A stretch of 64,000 nt of DNA, taken from the NCBI RefSeq assembly GCF_000067045.1, contig NC_010125.1, positions 88,001 through 152,000 of the forward strand, given 5' to 3'. The position numbers and the translations under genes were made by a program. This document shows positions 34,025 through 43,639 of the stretch, in pieces. Each line of letters begins with the position of its first letter. The stretch's first letter is position 1. The notes beneath the pieces were generated by a model that was not told the DNA's origin, did no database searches, and saw only the letters and a list, made by a program, of their open reading frames with translations. This DNA is from Gluconacetobacter diazotrophicus PA1 5. GTDB taxonomy: Bacteria > Pseudomonadota > Alphaproteobacteria > Acetobacterales > Acetobacteraceae.

Positions 34025-35206
34025 ATGTCATCGTCTCCTGTTCCAGCGTCTGACAACCTCTCCCCCCCTAGCGAGAACCGCCTATACCCGGAGTTATTTG
34101 CGCTTCATCGTGAGATTCATGATTTCTCCAAAGATTTAGAAAATTTTTCGCGTCTCCTAAAAATTCAAAGACGAATAATATCTTCTATTGAGGAAGCAGA
34201 AAATGAAATCCGTGATGCGAAAATTTATGGAAAGAATCCGAAAGACTGGCAATATGTGCGATATAATTTTTTGTGCCTCGGGGATTGCTTAGCATTTCTC
34301 TACGTAGACAGATTTTCTTTGAAGCAAACCTACTTCGATACGAATACCTATAATATAAAACAAAGTGGTGGCTTCATCTTAGGAAAAGATGGTCATAAAA
34401 ACGAAATGATGGCCCTGGAAAACGCAATCTCGCATAACATTCCTGCAGTTCTATGCGATATTACAAATGTTCTCCGTTACGGCGATATTTGCCTGCTGGG
34501 GGATAGTGACCCCGTTCCTATCGAGGTCAAATCATCCAAGACGAAAGATCGTCGTAGTAAACGACAAAAGCTTAAACTGCAAACGCTATCTGATTTTTTG
34601 AAATCGGATCATGCAGAGAACTTTCGTGGTGTTTCTGGCTCTACTATTAGGGTGGAATGTTCTACTTCTCCCAAATTGTATAATAGAGAGCTGCAAGATG
34701 CCGTTAAAGAGGCAATCAAACGAGGCTCCGTGAGTTTTGAGGTTGATGAGTGTCTAAGGGTAGTTATAATATCAGAAGATAATGTAGATTATGCGAAGCT
34801 TTTTGGAGAGAAAAATTTATTATCGAAATCTCTCATTACTTCTGTGAACGAAATAAAAACCAATATGCTATGGGGCTGCTATTATCCATACCCTTTGACA
34901 TTTTCAGATCCAGCGTCTTTTGAAGCCTTCGTCCGAGGTGAGATTCATATTTTTACTATTCTTTACTTGGAAAAATTTGAAGAAAAACTAGCTTCTGAGC
35001 ATGTCACACTAAATGTTGAAGCCAGCGAATATAAAATCGAGTGCCACATGCATTTTCCAGATTTGGTTATTGAAGATCCAACTGCAAGATTTACAATCGG
35101 AGAGCATATGATGTGCCGTATATGGACAGATTTTATTAGCCCGCGTTGGATAGTTGATAACTCCATCTTATCAGTAAGAAATGCTATCGGTAAGAGACGG
35201 GCATAG
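34025..35206 (+). CDS. AT-rich orphan with a PD-(D/E)XK-like nuclease signature (393 aa)
   Basis: No family recognised. The clearest feature is RYGDICLLGD followed by PIEVKSSKTKD: D154...E167-x-K169, with hydrophobic strands on both sides, the usual core of restriction-endonuclease-like nucleases. The N-terminus (20-60) is helical and charged. GC is far below its neighbours (about 32% in one sampled line), so it was acquired separately. It lies at the left edge of the defence island and could be a defence nuclease, but no partner gene is next to it. No signal peptide. Confidence 0.75.
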   Translation: MSSSPVPASDNLSPPSENRLYPELFALHREIHDFSKDLENFSRLLKIQRRIISSIEEAENEIRDAKIYGKNPKDWQYVRYNFLCLGDCLAFLYVDRFSLKQTYFDTNTYNIKQSGGFILGKDGHKNEMMALENAISHNIPAVLCDITNVLRYGDICLLGDSDPVPIEVKSSKTKDRRSKRQKLKLQTLSDFLKSDHAENFRGVSGSTIRVECSTSPKLYNRELQDAVKEAIKRGSVSFEVDECLRVVIISEDNVDYAKLFGEKNLLSKSLITSVNEIKTNMLWGCYYPYPLTFSDPASFEAFVRGEIHIFTILYLEKFEEKLASEHVTLNVEASEYKIECHMHFPDLVIEDPTARFTIGEHMMCRIWTDFISPRWIVDNSILSVRNAIGKRRA

Positions 35207-35680
35207 TTAGAGGCTGTAGATCACCCTCAATAGGTTCAATTCATATATACATAAATCGAAATCGTGTCCGCTATACGGAAAGCTTCTGCGTAGAACGCAT
35301 ATCCGAATTGAAGCGGAAGCCGCCTGTCTGCTCCCACAATGTAGAACAGACAGGCAGGTCAGGGGGGAGAGCGGAATGTCGGCTATCGGGAATCAACAAC
35401 CGAAAGCAGTCATTCCCTGCGCTTGTGTTCGCGACGCCTACCGACCAGACCCGGTCGCCCGATTAGCCACCGCGAACGTCTTTTCCTGACAGAAGCTGCC
35501 GTTTGGCTCCCCCGAAGCGGATTGTCAGCAGGGTGCCTCAAATCGATCGTTTGCCAACGAAGCGGCAGTCAGTGAAACCCGTCTCGGGAAGCTTGCGGGC
35601 GGCGACGCGGACTCAACTGCGATCGGTCTTACGGTCGCTTCGAGATTGACAATAATCGCGGCGGGGAATGAACTCCTGCA
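35207..35680. other. Gap of about 470 bases
   Basis: No gene, terminator or promoter I can support. TGTCCGCTATACGGAAAGC at 35265-35283 recurs with three changes at 47883-47901, beyond the CBASS genes. The rest resembles decayed intergenic DNA of GC-rich alphaproteobacteria. Confidence 0.5.
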
Positions 35681-37978
35681 ATGGGGATACTCACGAACAT
35701 CAAGTCGCTGCAGGGAATGGGAATATACGCCGCTCGCGGCGCGCGATCACCATCTCTGAACTTCCGGCGATATAACCTGATCTACGGGTTCAACGGTTCG
35801 GGAAAGAGCACGCTGTCGCGGCTGTTCGCGAGCCTCGAGTCGGGCGAACCGCACCCGAAGCTCCCGCAGGGCGGCACGTTCGAGGTGACGTTGGACGACG
35901 GGGCGGCGTTCGGGTGCCCGACCAATCCCAAAGGGCTCGAGCAACGGATGCTCGTGTTCAACTCGGACTACATCGAGCAGAACCTCCAATGGGCCGCCGG
36001 GCGCGCGCGGCCGGTGTTCTACATCGGCGCAGACCAGGCGGAAGCCGCCGCCGAGCTGACGAGAATCGAAGGCGACATCCCCAAGGCGGAGGCGAATAGC
36101 GACGCGGCGACCGCAACCGAAAGGGCGGCGGACAAGACCTTCGCCAGCTACAAGCGCGAACGCGCCAAGTCCGTCGCGTCGCGCCTCCATCTGGGCAGCC
36201 GCAAGTACGAGGCGCCGGCGCTCGCCAGGGACTTCGACACGTGGAAGGACTATGACGGACCCAGGCTGACGGATGGCGAGCTCAAGGCCGCAGAGGACAC
36301 GCGCAGGCTAGACGAGCCGATGCCCCGCCTCGACCCGCTTTCGTTCGACCAGGCCACGATTGAGACCGCCTACCGCTTCATCGCCGAGGTCTGCGGCCAG
36401 TCGCTAGCGACCGTCGCGCTCGAGGAGGTGCAGCGGCACCCGGACATGCTCCTCTGGCTGAAGCGCGGCCACGAATACCACGACGCCCATGGGCTAACCG
36501 ACTGCCTTCTGTGCGGGAACGAGATCCCGGCGGAACGCCGCGCCTTGCTGGCGGCGGCGTTCGACGACAGGGTCGACCAGTTCGTCGCCCGCCTGAAGAG
36601 AACCGCCGAACGTCTCGACGGTCTCCTAGGGTCTATCAGCCAATTGGCCGCCCAGCTGCCCGCGATGGACGACCTAGCCAGCGAGTTGCGGCCCGGCTTC
36701 AGGGATCTGAGGCAGGACGCGTCGCAGAACGCGCGCCAGCTCGCGGAGCAGTTGCGCACGCTGCAAGGCGTGTTATCCGCAAAGCTGGAGCGGCCCGCAT
36801 CTCCCGCGGACATGAAGGACATCGCTGCCGAGGCGGATGTGTGCGCCACCGCCGAGCGCTTGACAGTCAGCGTCGCGAGCGTCAACGAGACGATCGCGGC
36901 CCACAACCAGGGCGTCGCCGACTTCGCCAAGCGGAAGGAGGATGCGGAGACGTCCATCCGCCGCCACTTCATCGTCGACTGCCGAGAGGAATACGCCAAG
37001 ACGGCGAAGGACGTCGGCGACGCCACCGCCAGGCTGAAGGTCGAGACCGACGCGCTGGCCGCCCTGCGGGAGAAGGCACGCGAGCTGCGCCAGCGCATCC
37101 GGACGCACGGCCCCGCGGCCGCCGTCATCAACAAGCTCATCGCGGCCTACCTCGGCCACGCCGAGCTGACCATCAACCCCGTCGACGAAGGCTATGAACT
37201 GCACCGCCATGGCGCGCCGATCACCGGCGTACCGAGCGAGGGCGAGAAGACAGCCATCGCGATCGCCTACTTCCTCTCCTCCATTGAGGCGGACAACCGG
37301 AAGCTGAAGGACGTCATCGTGGTGGTGGACGACCCGGTCTCGAGCCTCGACACCAAGGCGCTGAACTTCGCCTGCTCCCTTGTGAGGACGAGGCTTGAGA
37401 AGGCTGCGCAGGTCTTCGTCCTCACGCACAATCTCCAGTGCATGAACGAGTTTAGAAAGGCCTGGAAGGGCAAGGCCCGGCCTCCGGCCGGCAAGGATCC
37501 GACTGCCACTTTCCTCTACATCGACGTCACAATCCCCGAGGGAGAACACCGCCGCTCCTCCAGGATCATCGCGATGTCGAAGCTGCTCCGCGAGTACGAT
37601 TCGGAGTACCACTTCCTCTTCAGCCACGTGCTGCGCTTCGTCGAGCAGCCCGACGCTTACGACGACCACGGCTACATGATGCCCAACGTGATCCGCCGGG
37701 TGCTCGACGTGTTCCTCGCCTTCAAGAGTCCGGGTGGCGGAGGACTGCCCGGCCAGCTCGACAAACTGTGCGCCGACTATCCGCATCTCGACAGGGAGAG
37801 GTTGGCGGCGCTCGAACGGCTTACCCAGGTCGAGTCTCACTCCGACAACCTCGACGACCTGCTGTCCTTCTCGACGATGACCCTTGAGGAGACGCGGGGA
37901 GCGGCCGCTGCGCTCTTCGCCATGATGGAACACGTCGACGGGAACCACCTAAAACGGCTGAAGGGCCTCTGCACCTGA
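35681..37978 (+). CDS. RloC/PrrC-like AAA_13 ATPase with zinc hook (765 aa)
   Basis: ABC-type ATPase of the AAA_13 family. Walker A GFNGSGKST (36-44), signature VPSEGEKTAIAIAYF, and Walker B VIVVVDDPVSSLD. A coiled coil in the middle carries DCLLCGNEIP (about 276-279), the CxxC of a zinc hook as in RloC. The C-terminal KLLREYDSEYHFLF block is the conserved region of PrrC/RloC-type proteins, whose anticodon nuclease domain cleaves tRNA on phage attack. Nuclease activity is inferred; I cannot place all catalytic residues. The phosphoesterase-ATPase pair begins 212 bases downstream on the same strand. Confidence 0.8.
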   Translation: MGILTNIKSLQGMGIYAARGARSPSLNFRRYNLIYGFNGSGKSTLSRLFASLESGEPHPKLPQGGTFEVTLDDGAAFGCPTNPKGLEQRMLVFNSDYIEQNLQWAAGRARPVFYIGADQAEAAAELTRIEGDIPKAEANSDAATATERAADKTFASYKRERAKSVASRLHLGSRKYEAPALARDFDTWKDYDGPRLTDGELKAAEDTRRLDEPMPRLDPLSFDQATIETAYRFIAEVCGQSLATVALEEVQRHPDMLLWLKRGHEYHDAHGLTDCLLCGNEIPAERRALLAAAFDDRVDQFVARLKRTAERLDGLLGSISQLAAQLPAMDDLASELRPGFRDLRQDASQNARQLAEQLRTLQGVLSAKLERPASPADMKDIAAEADVCATAERLTVSVASVNETIAAHNQGVADFAKRKEDAETSIRRHFIVDCREEYAKTAKDVGDATARLKVETDALAALREKARELRQRIRTHGPAAAVINKLIAAYLGHAELTINPVDEGYELHRHGAPITGVPSEGEKTAIAIAYFLSSIEADNRKLKDVIVVVDDPVSSLDTKALNFACSLVRTRLEKAAQVFVLTHNLQCMNEFRKAWKGKARPPAGKDPTATFLYIDVTIPEGEHRRSSRIIAMSKLLREYDSEYHFLFSHVLRFVEQPDAYDDHGYMMPNVIRRVLDVFLAFKSPGGGGLPGQLDKLCADYPHLDRERLAALERLTQVESHSDNLDDLLSFSTMTLEETRGAAAALFAMMEHVDGNHLKRLKGLCT

Positions 37979-38190
37979 TACCTTCCGGCCGTCGAAAGCC
38001 TGGGGCATTCCGCCGGAGGACGCCAAGGAATGATGGCACCTCAGACCGAAGATCTGCGAGCTATCGACAACGTTTGCTCATAGGAGCGCGTGCAATGACG
38101 CCAAGTTGTCGGCATCAAAACTGTGCTACAACATATTGGCGCGCGCGATGTGATGATGAAGAATGAGCGGCCGACGCATGGGGGTGAGCC

Positions 38191-39456
38191 ATTACAGACT
38201 TCCGTTTCCTGCATGCCGCCGACATTCACCTCGATAGCCCGCTGCGCGGCCTGTCGAGATACGAGGGACTTCCGGAGGAAGACATCCGAGGTGCGACCCG
38301 GGCGGCATTCGACAACCTCGTCCAGCGGGCCCTCGACGAGGAGGTCGACTTCGTGGTGATCGCCGGCGACCTGTTCGACGGCGACTGGAAGGACATGGGA
38401 ACCGGCCTCTACTTCGCGCGGGCGATGGGTCGGCTCGCCCAGGCTGACGTCCCGGTCTTCCTTTTGTCCGGCAACCACGACGCGGAGTCGGTGCTAACGC
38501 GCAGCATCCCTTGGCCCGACAACGTCAAGCTGTTCGGGACGAGGCGCCCGGCGACTCATGTCCTGCCGGAGTTCGCCGTCGCCGTGCACGGCCAGAGCTT
38601 CGCAACGCCGGCCGTTACCGACAACCTCGTCCTCGCCTATCCCGGCGCGGTCGAGCACCACTTCAACATCGGCGTGCTCCACACCGCGCTAGCCGGCCGC
38701 CAGGGCCATGCCGCGTACGCCCCGTGCAGTCTGGATGACCTCAGGTCCAAGCACTACGACTACTGGGCGCTCGGCCACGTCCACGAGCACGAGGTCGTCG
38801 CAGAAGACCCATACGTCGTCTTCCCGGGCAACACGCAGGGACGCACGATCCGCGAGACCGGGCCTAAGGGCGCGGTGATAGTGACGGTGGAGGACGCCCA
38901 GATCGTCACCATCGAGCATGTCGAACTGGACGTACTGCGCTGGGCGCACGTCGAGGTAGACTGCACCGGGGCGGCGGCGGACGCGGTGGCCTCGCTCATG
39001 CGCGCATCGCTCCTCTCCACTTGGCAGGCCGATGCGGCAGGCCTGCCTCTCGTCGCACGAGTGTCGCTCACCGGCGAGACGGCGGACGCCGGCGCACTAC
39101 ACGACGGCGTGTCATCGATCCGCGACGCCGCGCGCGCGGTCGCCGCGTCGATATCGCCGGACCTATTCATCGAAAGGGTGAAGGTGCTGGTCGGTCCGCC
39201 CGCGCAACCGCAGCAAATCCGGATTGGGGACGACCTGTCGTCCCTCATCGGACAAGCGGCTACCGACCCGGAGCTCGCCGCGCTCCTCGCCGAGGACCTC
39301 TCCCCGTTCATGCTCGCCACGCAGACCGCGATTGGCCAGTCGCCGGACGACGCCGACGACGAGGGCCTGCGGCGATCCGCGGGCGACGGGGACTGGACGG
39401 CGGTGCTCCAGACGGCGACACTCGCGCTGCGGTCGCGCCTGACTGGGGAGGCGTAG
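38191..39456 (+). CDS. SbcD/Mre11-like metallophosphoesterase with apparent ATT start (421 aa)
   Basis: All phosphoesterase motifs are present: DIHLDSP (residues 11-17), GDLFDG (59-64), GNHD, and GHVHEHE. The first motifs lie upstream of every in-frame ATG, GTG or TTG. A TGA at 38185 closes the frame, so the start must be ATT 38191 (GGGGTGA upstream, giving the family-like start xTDFRFLHAADIHL) or CTG 38209. A GTG at 38353 would delete the active site. It abuts the YhaN-like gene (GTG one base after TAG), so the two probably form an SbcCD/YhaO-YhaN type nuclease complex. Confidence 0.85.
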   Translation: MTDFRFLHAADIHLDSPLRGLSRYEGLPEEDIRGATRAAFDNLVQRALDEEVDFVVIAGDLFDGDWKDMGTGLYFARAMGRLAQADVPVFLLSGNHDAESVLTRSIPWPDNVKLFGTRRPATHVLPEFAVAVHGQSFATPAVTDNLVLAYPGAVEHHFNIGVLHTALAGRQGHAAYAPCSLDDLRSKHYDYWALGHVHEHEVVAEDPYVVFPGNTQGRTIRETGPKGAVIVTVEDAQIVTIEHVELDVLRWAHVEVDCTGAAADAVASLMRASLLSTWQADAAGLPLVARVSLTGETADAGALHDGVSSIRDAARAVAASISPDLFIERVKVLVGPPAQPQQIRIGDDLSSLIGQAATDPELAALLAEDLSPFMLATQTAIGQSPDDADDEGLRRSAGDGDWTAVLQTATLALRSRLTGEA

Positions 39457-42400
39457 GTGCGCTTCGTAAACCTGTCGCTCGAGCGCTACGGCCACTTTGA
39501 GGACTGCACGCTCTCGTTCCGCAACGGCCAACCGGACCTGCACGTCATCTACGGCGCGAACGAGGCCGGCAAGACCACGTCGCTCGCCGCGGTGTCGGAT
39601 CTCTTGTTCGGCTTCCCAGCCCGATCGCCCTACAACTTCATGTACGACTACTCGCTCCTGCGGGTCGGTGCCGTGCTTGAGGACGAGGGGGCCACGCTCG
39701 CCTGCCGCCGCAAGAAGGCCCCAAACGCCTCGCTCCTGGGTCCGGACGACCGGCCGATCGACGAGGGCGCGCTCCTCGCGATGCTCAGGGGACAGACGAG
39801 GGAGACCTTCGGCCTCTCGTTCAGCCTGGACCAGGAGGGCCTGCGGGCCGGCGGCAAGGCCATGGTCGAGGCCCGCAACGACCTTGGCCGGGCGCTGTTC
39901 GCGGCCGGCTCCGGTCTGACCGGAGTCTCGGACGAGCTGGCGCGGCTGGAGGAAGAGGCGGATGCCATCTGGGGTCCACGCGCGTCCAACAGACGCTCCT
40001 TCACCGTCGCCCAGCGCGAACTTGAGGCGGGCCTGCGTTCCATCCGCGACAGGTCGCTCCGACCGAGGATCTGGACCGACGCGAGGACGGCGGTGGCCAC
40101 CGCGCAGGCCGCGTTGGACGAGGCCCAACGTCGGCGCGACGAGTTGCTCGCCGAGATGAGCCGCGCGGAACGGATCCGCCGGATCGCGCCGTCGGCGCGC
40201 CTGCGGGCGGAACATCTGGCCGCCTTCGAGGCACACGGTGCGACCATCGAGCTGGCTGCGCAGCGCGAGGAGGTGGCGGAAGCGGCGATGGCCGAGGCCG
40301 CGTCCGCGGGCCGCGCGAAGGCCGCCGCGGCGAAGCTGGCTGAGGAAGCGGCCGAACGTGTGGACGCGCTTGTGGCGGACGAGGCGATACTGGCTCAGGC
40401 GGATCTCGTCGACGCGCTCGTGAGCGCCTCGGGGGCGGTCGCGAAGGCGAGCAGCGACATGGTCCGGCTCAGGACCGAGCACGCTGCGCGGACCGGCCGG
40501 ATCGAACGGCTACGGGAGGAGGCTGGCGCGCTGGCCGCCGATCCACCGTCACGGATTGCCAGCGCGAGGCTGCGCGAACTCGCGCTCTCGCACGTCGAGG
40601 ACAGGTCGGCGATCGCTCAGATCGCGCAGAGCGAGGAGGAGCTCGACGAGCGGCGGAGGGTGGCCTCGGGTCTCCCGCGCAAGGCCGACGATCATCCGAA
40701 TAGGGACCTGGGGCCGGTCATCGCCGCCGTCGACGCCGCGCGCGCGCTCGGTGCCGACATCGACGCCCGCTGCCAGTCCCTGCGGAGGACGGCCGACACA
40801 GCCTCGACGACCTTGGCACAGTCGCTTTCGCGGCTGGCGCCGTGGAGCGGCGGCGCCGCGACGCTCCTGGAGCTCCCCCGAATCGGACAGGCGGAGATCG
40901 ATGAAGCGCGGACGGCGATGGCGAACCTCTCGGCCGAAGCCGAGCGGGAGACCGCCGATGCCGGCCGCGCCCGGGATGAGGCCGCGGCCCTATCCCTCCA
41001 AATGGAGCAACTCGCCTCCGGGAACGCGGTCTCCGCGGAGGAGATCCAGAGCGCGCGCACCGCCCGCAACGAACACTGGCGTCCGCTCCGCGCCCACATC
41101 CTGGCCGCGGCGCCAGTCGCCGCGCCGGGCGAAGCTGTCACCGTCTTCGAAGCCACCCTGGCAGAGGCGGACCAGCTCAGTGACCTGCGGTTCGCGGCGG
41201 CCGACGAGTCGAGCCGCCTCGCCGACATGCAGAACCGGGTCGCGAAGCTCATGCTTGATGCGGAGCAGGCGGAGCTCCGCGCAAAGGGCGCGGAGGAGCG
41301 CGTCGACACCAAACGAAGCGCCTGGCGGAAGAGGCTGGAGGCGGCGGGCCATGTCGATATGGAGCCGACATGCCTTGTCGCCTGGAATGCCGCGAGGGAC
41401 GTCTCCGAGTTGGCGTACGCCGCATCCGTCGCGGCGATGGCGGAAGCCGGGGCGGCCGACGTCCGCCGGGCCAAGGTGCGACAGGCACTCGCATCATGTC
41501 TCCCCGAAGGCGCCACGCTGCCGGATGCCTCCGAGATCGCGCCCATCCTGGCGATCGCCGAGCGACTGCGGGCCGACCTTGAGGCGGCCGAGCAGCAGAG
41601 ACGGCTCGACGAGGCCGCCGCGGCGCGTATCGAGCAGGACGCCGACACCCTCGGACGACGTAGGAAGCGCCTCGAGGACGCCGCGGCCGACCGTGAAGCC
41701 CAGTGGCGCCAGCAGCTCGAACAGACCGGCCTCGACCTCGAGCTCGGGAACGCGACCGCCGCGCTCGACATACTCGAGGAGTTGCGCGTCGAGATCGAGG
41801 CGCTATCGGACCTGCAGGGACGGCTCGACGGGATGGAAAGGGACGCGGCCGACCACGGCGCCACGGTCCACGCGGCCGCCGACACCCTCGGCATCCCCGC
41901 GTCCGAAAATCCGGAGGAGCGGCTGACCGCGCTACGGAGCCGCCTGACCTCCGCGCGCGCCACGGCCAAAGTCATCGACGCACTGAAGGCCACCATAGAG
42001 GCCCGCAATGAAGAGGTGGCGGCCGAGGAGGCGAGGTTAGCAGCGGCCATGGATTCCCTTAGGGGCCTGATGGAGGAGACGGGTTCGGAAGGCGTCGACG
42101 AGCTCGCGGCCGCCATCGCGCGATCTCGCGCGGTCAGAGCGCTCCGGGGGGCGGTCGCTGATGCCGAGACGGCGATCACATCGGCAGGCGACGGCAAGGG
42201 TCTTGCGGAACTCCTCGGAACCCTCGACGGCGTCGATCCGGACGGCCTAGCGGCCAAGACGCAGACGCTCGCATCCCAACTGGCGGACTTAAACGCCGAG
42301 GTGGATGCCGCGGCGGGCCGGCTCGGCGATACACGGAGGGCGTTCGCCAATCTCGAGCAGGAGGGAGAGAGTGCCATCGACGCTGCCACGGACGCGGGTC

Positions 42401-42915
42401 AGGCCCGCGCAGAGCTGGCGGTCCTTTCCGAGCAATACATCCTGAAGCGGGCCCAGGCGGTGACGCTGCGTTGGGCGATCGAACGATATCGCGAGCAACA
42501 TCAGGATCCGATGCTGCTCCGCGCCTCGGAGCTCTTCTCGATCCTGACGATCGGACGTTACGCGGCGCTGCGGATCGACAGCGACGCCGCCTCGCCGCGA
42601 CTCCTCGGAGTCCGTAACGACGGCAGGACCGTCGTCGAGGTCGGCGCCATGAGCGAGGGAACCACCGACCAGCTGTTCCTCGCCTTGCGCTTAGCCGCCG
42701 TCGAGCAGTCTGTCGCAGCGGGCGTGCGCCTGCCGTTCCTAGCCGACGATCTCTTCGTCAACTTCGACGACGACCGGTCCGAAGCTGGTTTTCGAGTGCT
42801 GGCAGAGCTCGCTAGGTCGACGCAGGTCCTCTTCTTCACCCACCATCCCCATCTAGCGTCGATCGCGCGATCGGTAGTTGGGGCAGACATCCACTCGGAG
42901 TGTACTCTGGGTTGA
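39457..42915 (+). CDS. SbcC/YhaN-like SMC-type ATPase (1152 aa)
   Basis: N-terminal Walker A YGANEAGKTT (32-41), about 850 residues of Ala/Glu/Arg-rich coiled coil, then signature MSEGTTDQLFLALRLA and Walker B LPFLADDLFVNFDDDR with H-loop THHPHL. No CxxC zinc hook is present, as in YhaN rather than SbcC. It pairs with the upstream phosphoesterase, starting at GTG directly after its stop. Such complexes process DNA ends or hairpins; within a defence island it may attack phage or plasmid DNA. Confidence 0.85.
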   Translation: MRFVNLSLERYGHFEDCTLSFRNGQPDLHVIYGANEAGKTTSLAAVSDLLFGFPARSPYNFMYDYSLLRVGAVLEDEGATLACRRKKAPNASLLGPDDRPIDEGALLAMLRGQTRETFGLSFSLDQEGLRAGGKAMVEARNDLGRALFAAGSGLTGVSDELARLEEEADAIWGPRASNRRSFTVAQRELEAGLRSIRDRSLRPRIWTDARTAVATAQAALDEAQRRRDELLAEMSRAERIRRIAPSARLRAEHLAAFEAHGATIELAAQREEVAEAAMAEAASAGRAKAAAAKLAEEAAERVDALVADEAILAQADLVDALVSASGAVAKASSDMVRLRTEHAARTGRIERLREEAGALAADPPSRIASARLRELALSHVEDRSAIAQIAQSEEELDERRRVASGLPRKADDHPNRDLGPVIAAVDAARALGADIDARCQSLRRTADTASTTLAQSLSRLAPWSGGAATLLELPRIGQAEIDEARTAMANLSAEAERETADAGRARDEAAALSLQMEQLASGNAVSAEEIQSARTARNEHWRPLRAHILAAAPVAAPGEAVTVFEATLAEADQLSDLRFAAADESSRLADMQNRVAKLMLDAEQAELRAKGAEERVDTKRSAWRKRLEAAGHVDMEPTCLVAWNAARDVSELAYAASVAAMAEAGAADVRRAKVRQALASCLPEGATLPDASEIAPILAIAERLRADLEAAEQQRRLDEAAAARIEQDADTLGRRRKRLEDAAADREAQWRQQLEQTGLDLELGNATAALDILEELRVEIEALSDLQGRLDGMERDAADHGATVHAAADTLGIPASENPEERLTALRSRLTSARATAKVIDALKATIEARNEEVAAEEARLAAAMDSLRGLMEETGSEGVDELAAAIARSRAVRALRGAVADAETAITSAGDGKGLAELLGTLDGVDPDGLAAKTQTLASQLADLNAEVDAAAGRLGDTRRAFANLEQEGESAIDAATDAGQARAELAVLSEQYILKRAQAVTLRWAIERYREQHQDPMLLRASELFSILTIGRYAALRIDSDAASPRLLGVRNDGRTVVEVGAMSEGTTDQLFLALRLAAVEQSVAAGVRLPFLADDLFVNFDDDRSEAGFRVLAELARSTQVLFFTHHPHLASIARSVVGADIHSECTLG

Positions 42916-43180
42916 GACCCGAGCCGCTAGGCTTCTTCCGGCGTTCAGGCCGAACCGGGCCGCCGCGCGGGCTCTTCGCTACACCAAGAAAGAATGACCG
43001 GTTTCAGCGTTATTGGTCGTTCTCAGAGGCGATGACTATCTGCAGTTTTGTCCCAAACCCGGTCTATCTCGGCTCGCCTGACAATGGCGGCTTTCGGGCA
43101 GCTACCATCATCACTTCGATGTCTGACTTGAGGCGATTTTCGCCGTAAGTCGGCGTGCTCAATATTCCCGTTTGCCCTTG

Positions 43181-43639
43181 TCACATTGTAAGCTCGACGT
43201 GGACGCACGCCTGATTTCTGATGAACATATATGCGGCGGCTTCGAGCAGGAACAGACAGCGCAATCTAACGATGAGCAGCGCTGAGAAATCGATGTCCCG
43301 CTCGCCGTTGACCAAGCTCTGCATCGAAATAACGTCCTCGTGGCTAGGCCGGACCGGAAAGCTGGGGTGGGAGTGCCACTCGCCTAGATAGTTGAAGCGT
43401 TTGAAATCGGAGCCAGTCTTTCGAAAGAAGATGTCGAGCGCTTGCGCATGATGGTCGGGACTGCGGACGAAATGTGCAGCCGTCCCGGTCGTTTCGTCGA
43501 CCGAGAAGTCGACGATGCGGAAATGATCGGGTGCGACTTGCTCTCCCATGAGGATGCCGCCGATCTCACGCCGACCGGCCCCTCGCAGACAATTGCGAAG
43601 CTGCGCCCGCTGATCATTCGGAAGGCTGATCGTGACCAT
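43181..43639 (-). CDS. cap3: Cap3, JAB/JAMM isopeptidase of type II CBASS (152 aa)
   Basis: JAMM zinc-protease motif complete: E25 in REIGGILMG, then GEWHSHPSFP (H89, H91) and PSHED (S99, D102). In CBASS, Cap3 removes the CD-NTase from its Cap2-made conjugates. The start at 43639 (MVTISLPNDQ) overlaps the end of cap2 by 26 bases, so it is the third gene of the leftward CBASS operon. It is cytoplasmic. Confidence 0.9.
   Translation of the reverse strand: MVTISLPNDQRAQLRNCLRGAGRREIGGILMGEQVAPDHFRIVDFSVDETTGTAAHFVRSPDHHAQALDIFFRKTGSDFKRFNYLGEWHSHPSFPVRPSHEDVISMQSLVNGERDIDFSALLIVRLRCLFLLEAAAYMFIRNQACVHVELTM

Noticed and set aside
40692-42389. 565-codon Ser/Ala-rich minus-strand frame opposite the YhaN-like gene
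   Set aside because: Composition is the reverse complement of an Ala/Glu/Arg coiled coil; no start signal and no domain.
42916-43180. Short frame 42900-43148 between the YhaN-like gene and cap3
   Set aside because: Begins inside the YhaN-like C-terminus; no ribosome site or family. I see nothing else in this gap.
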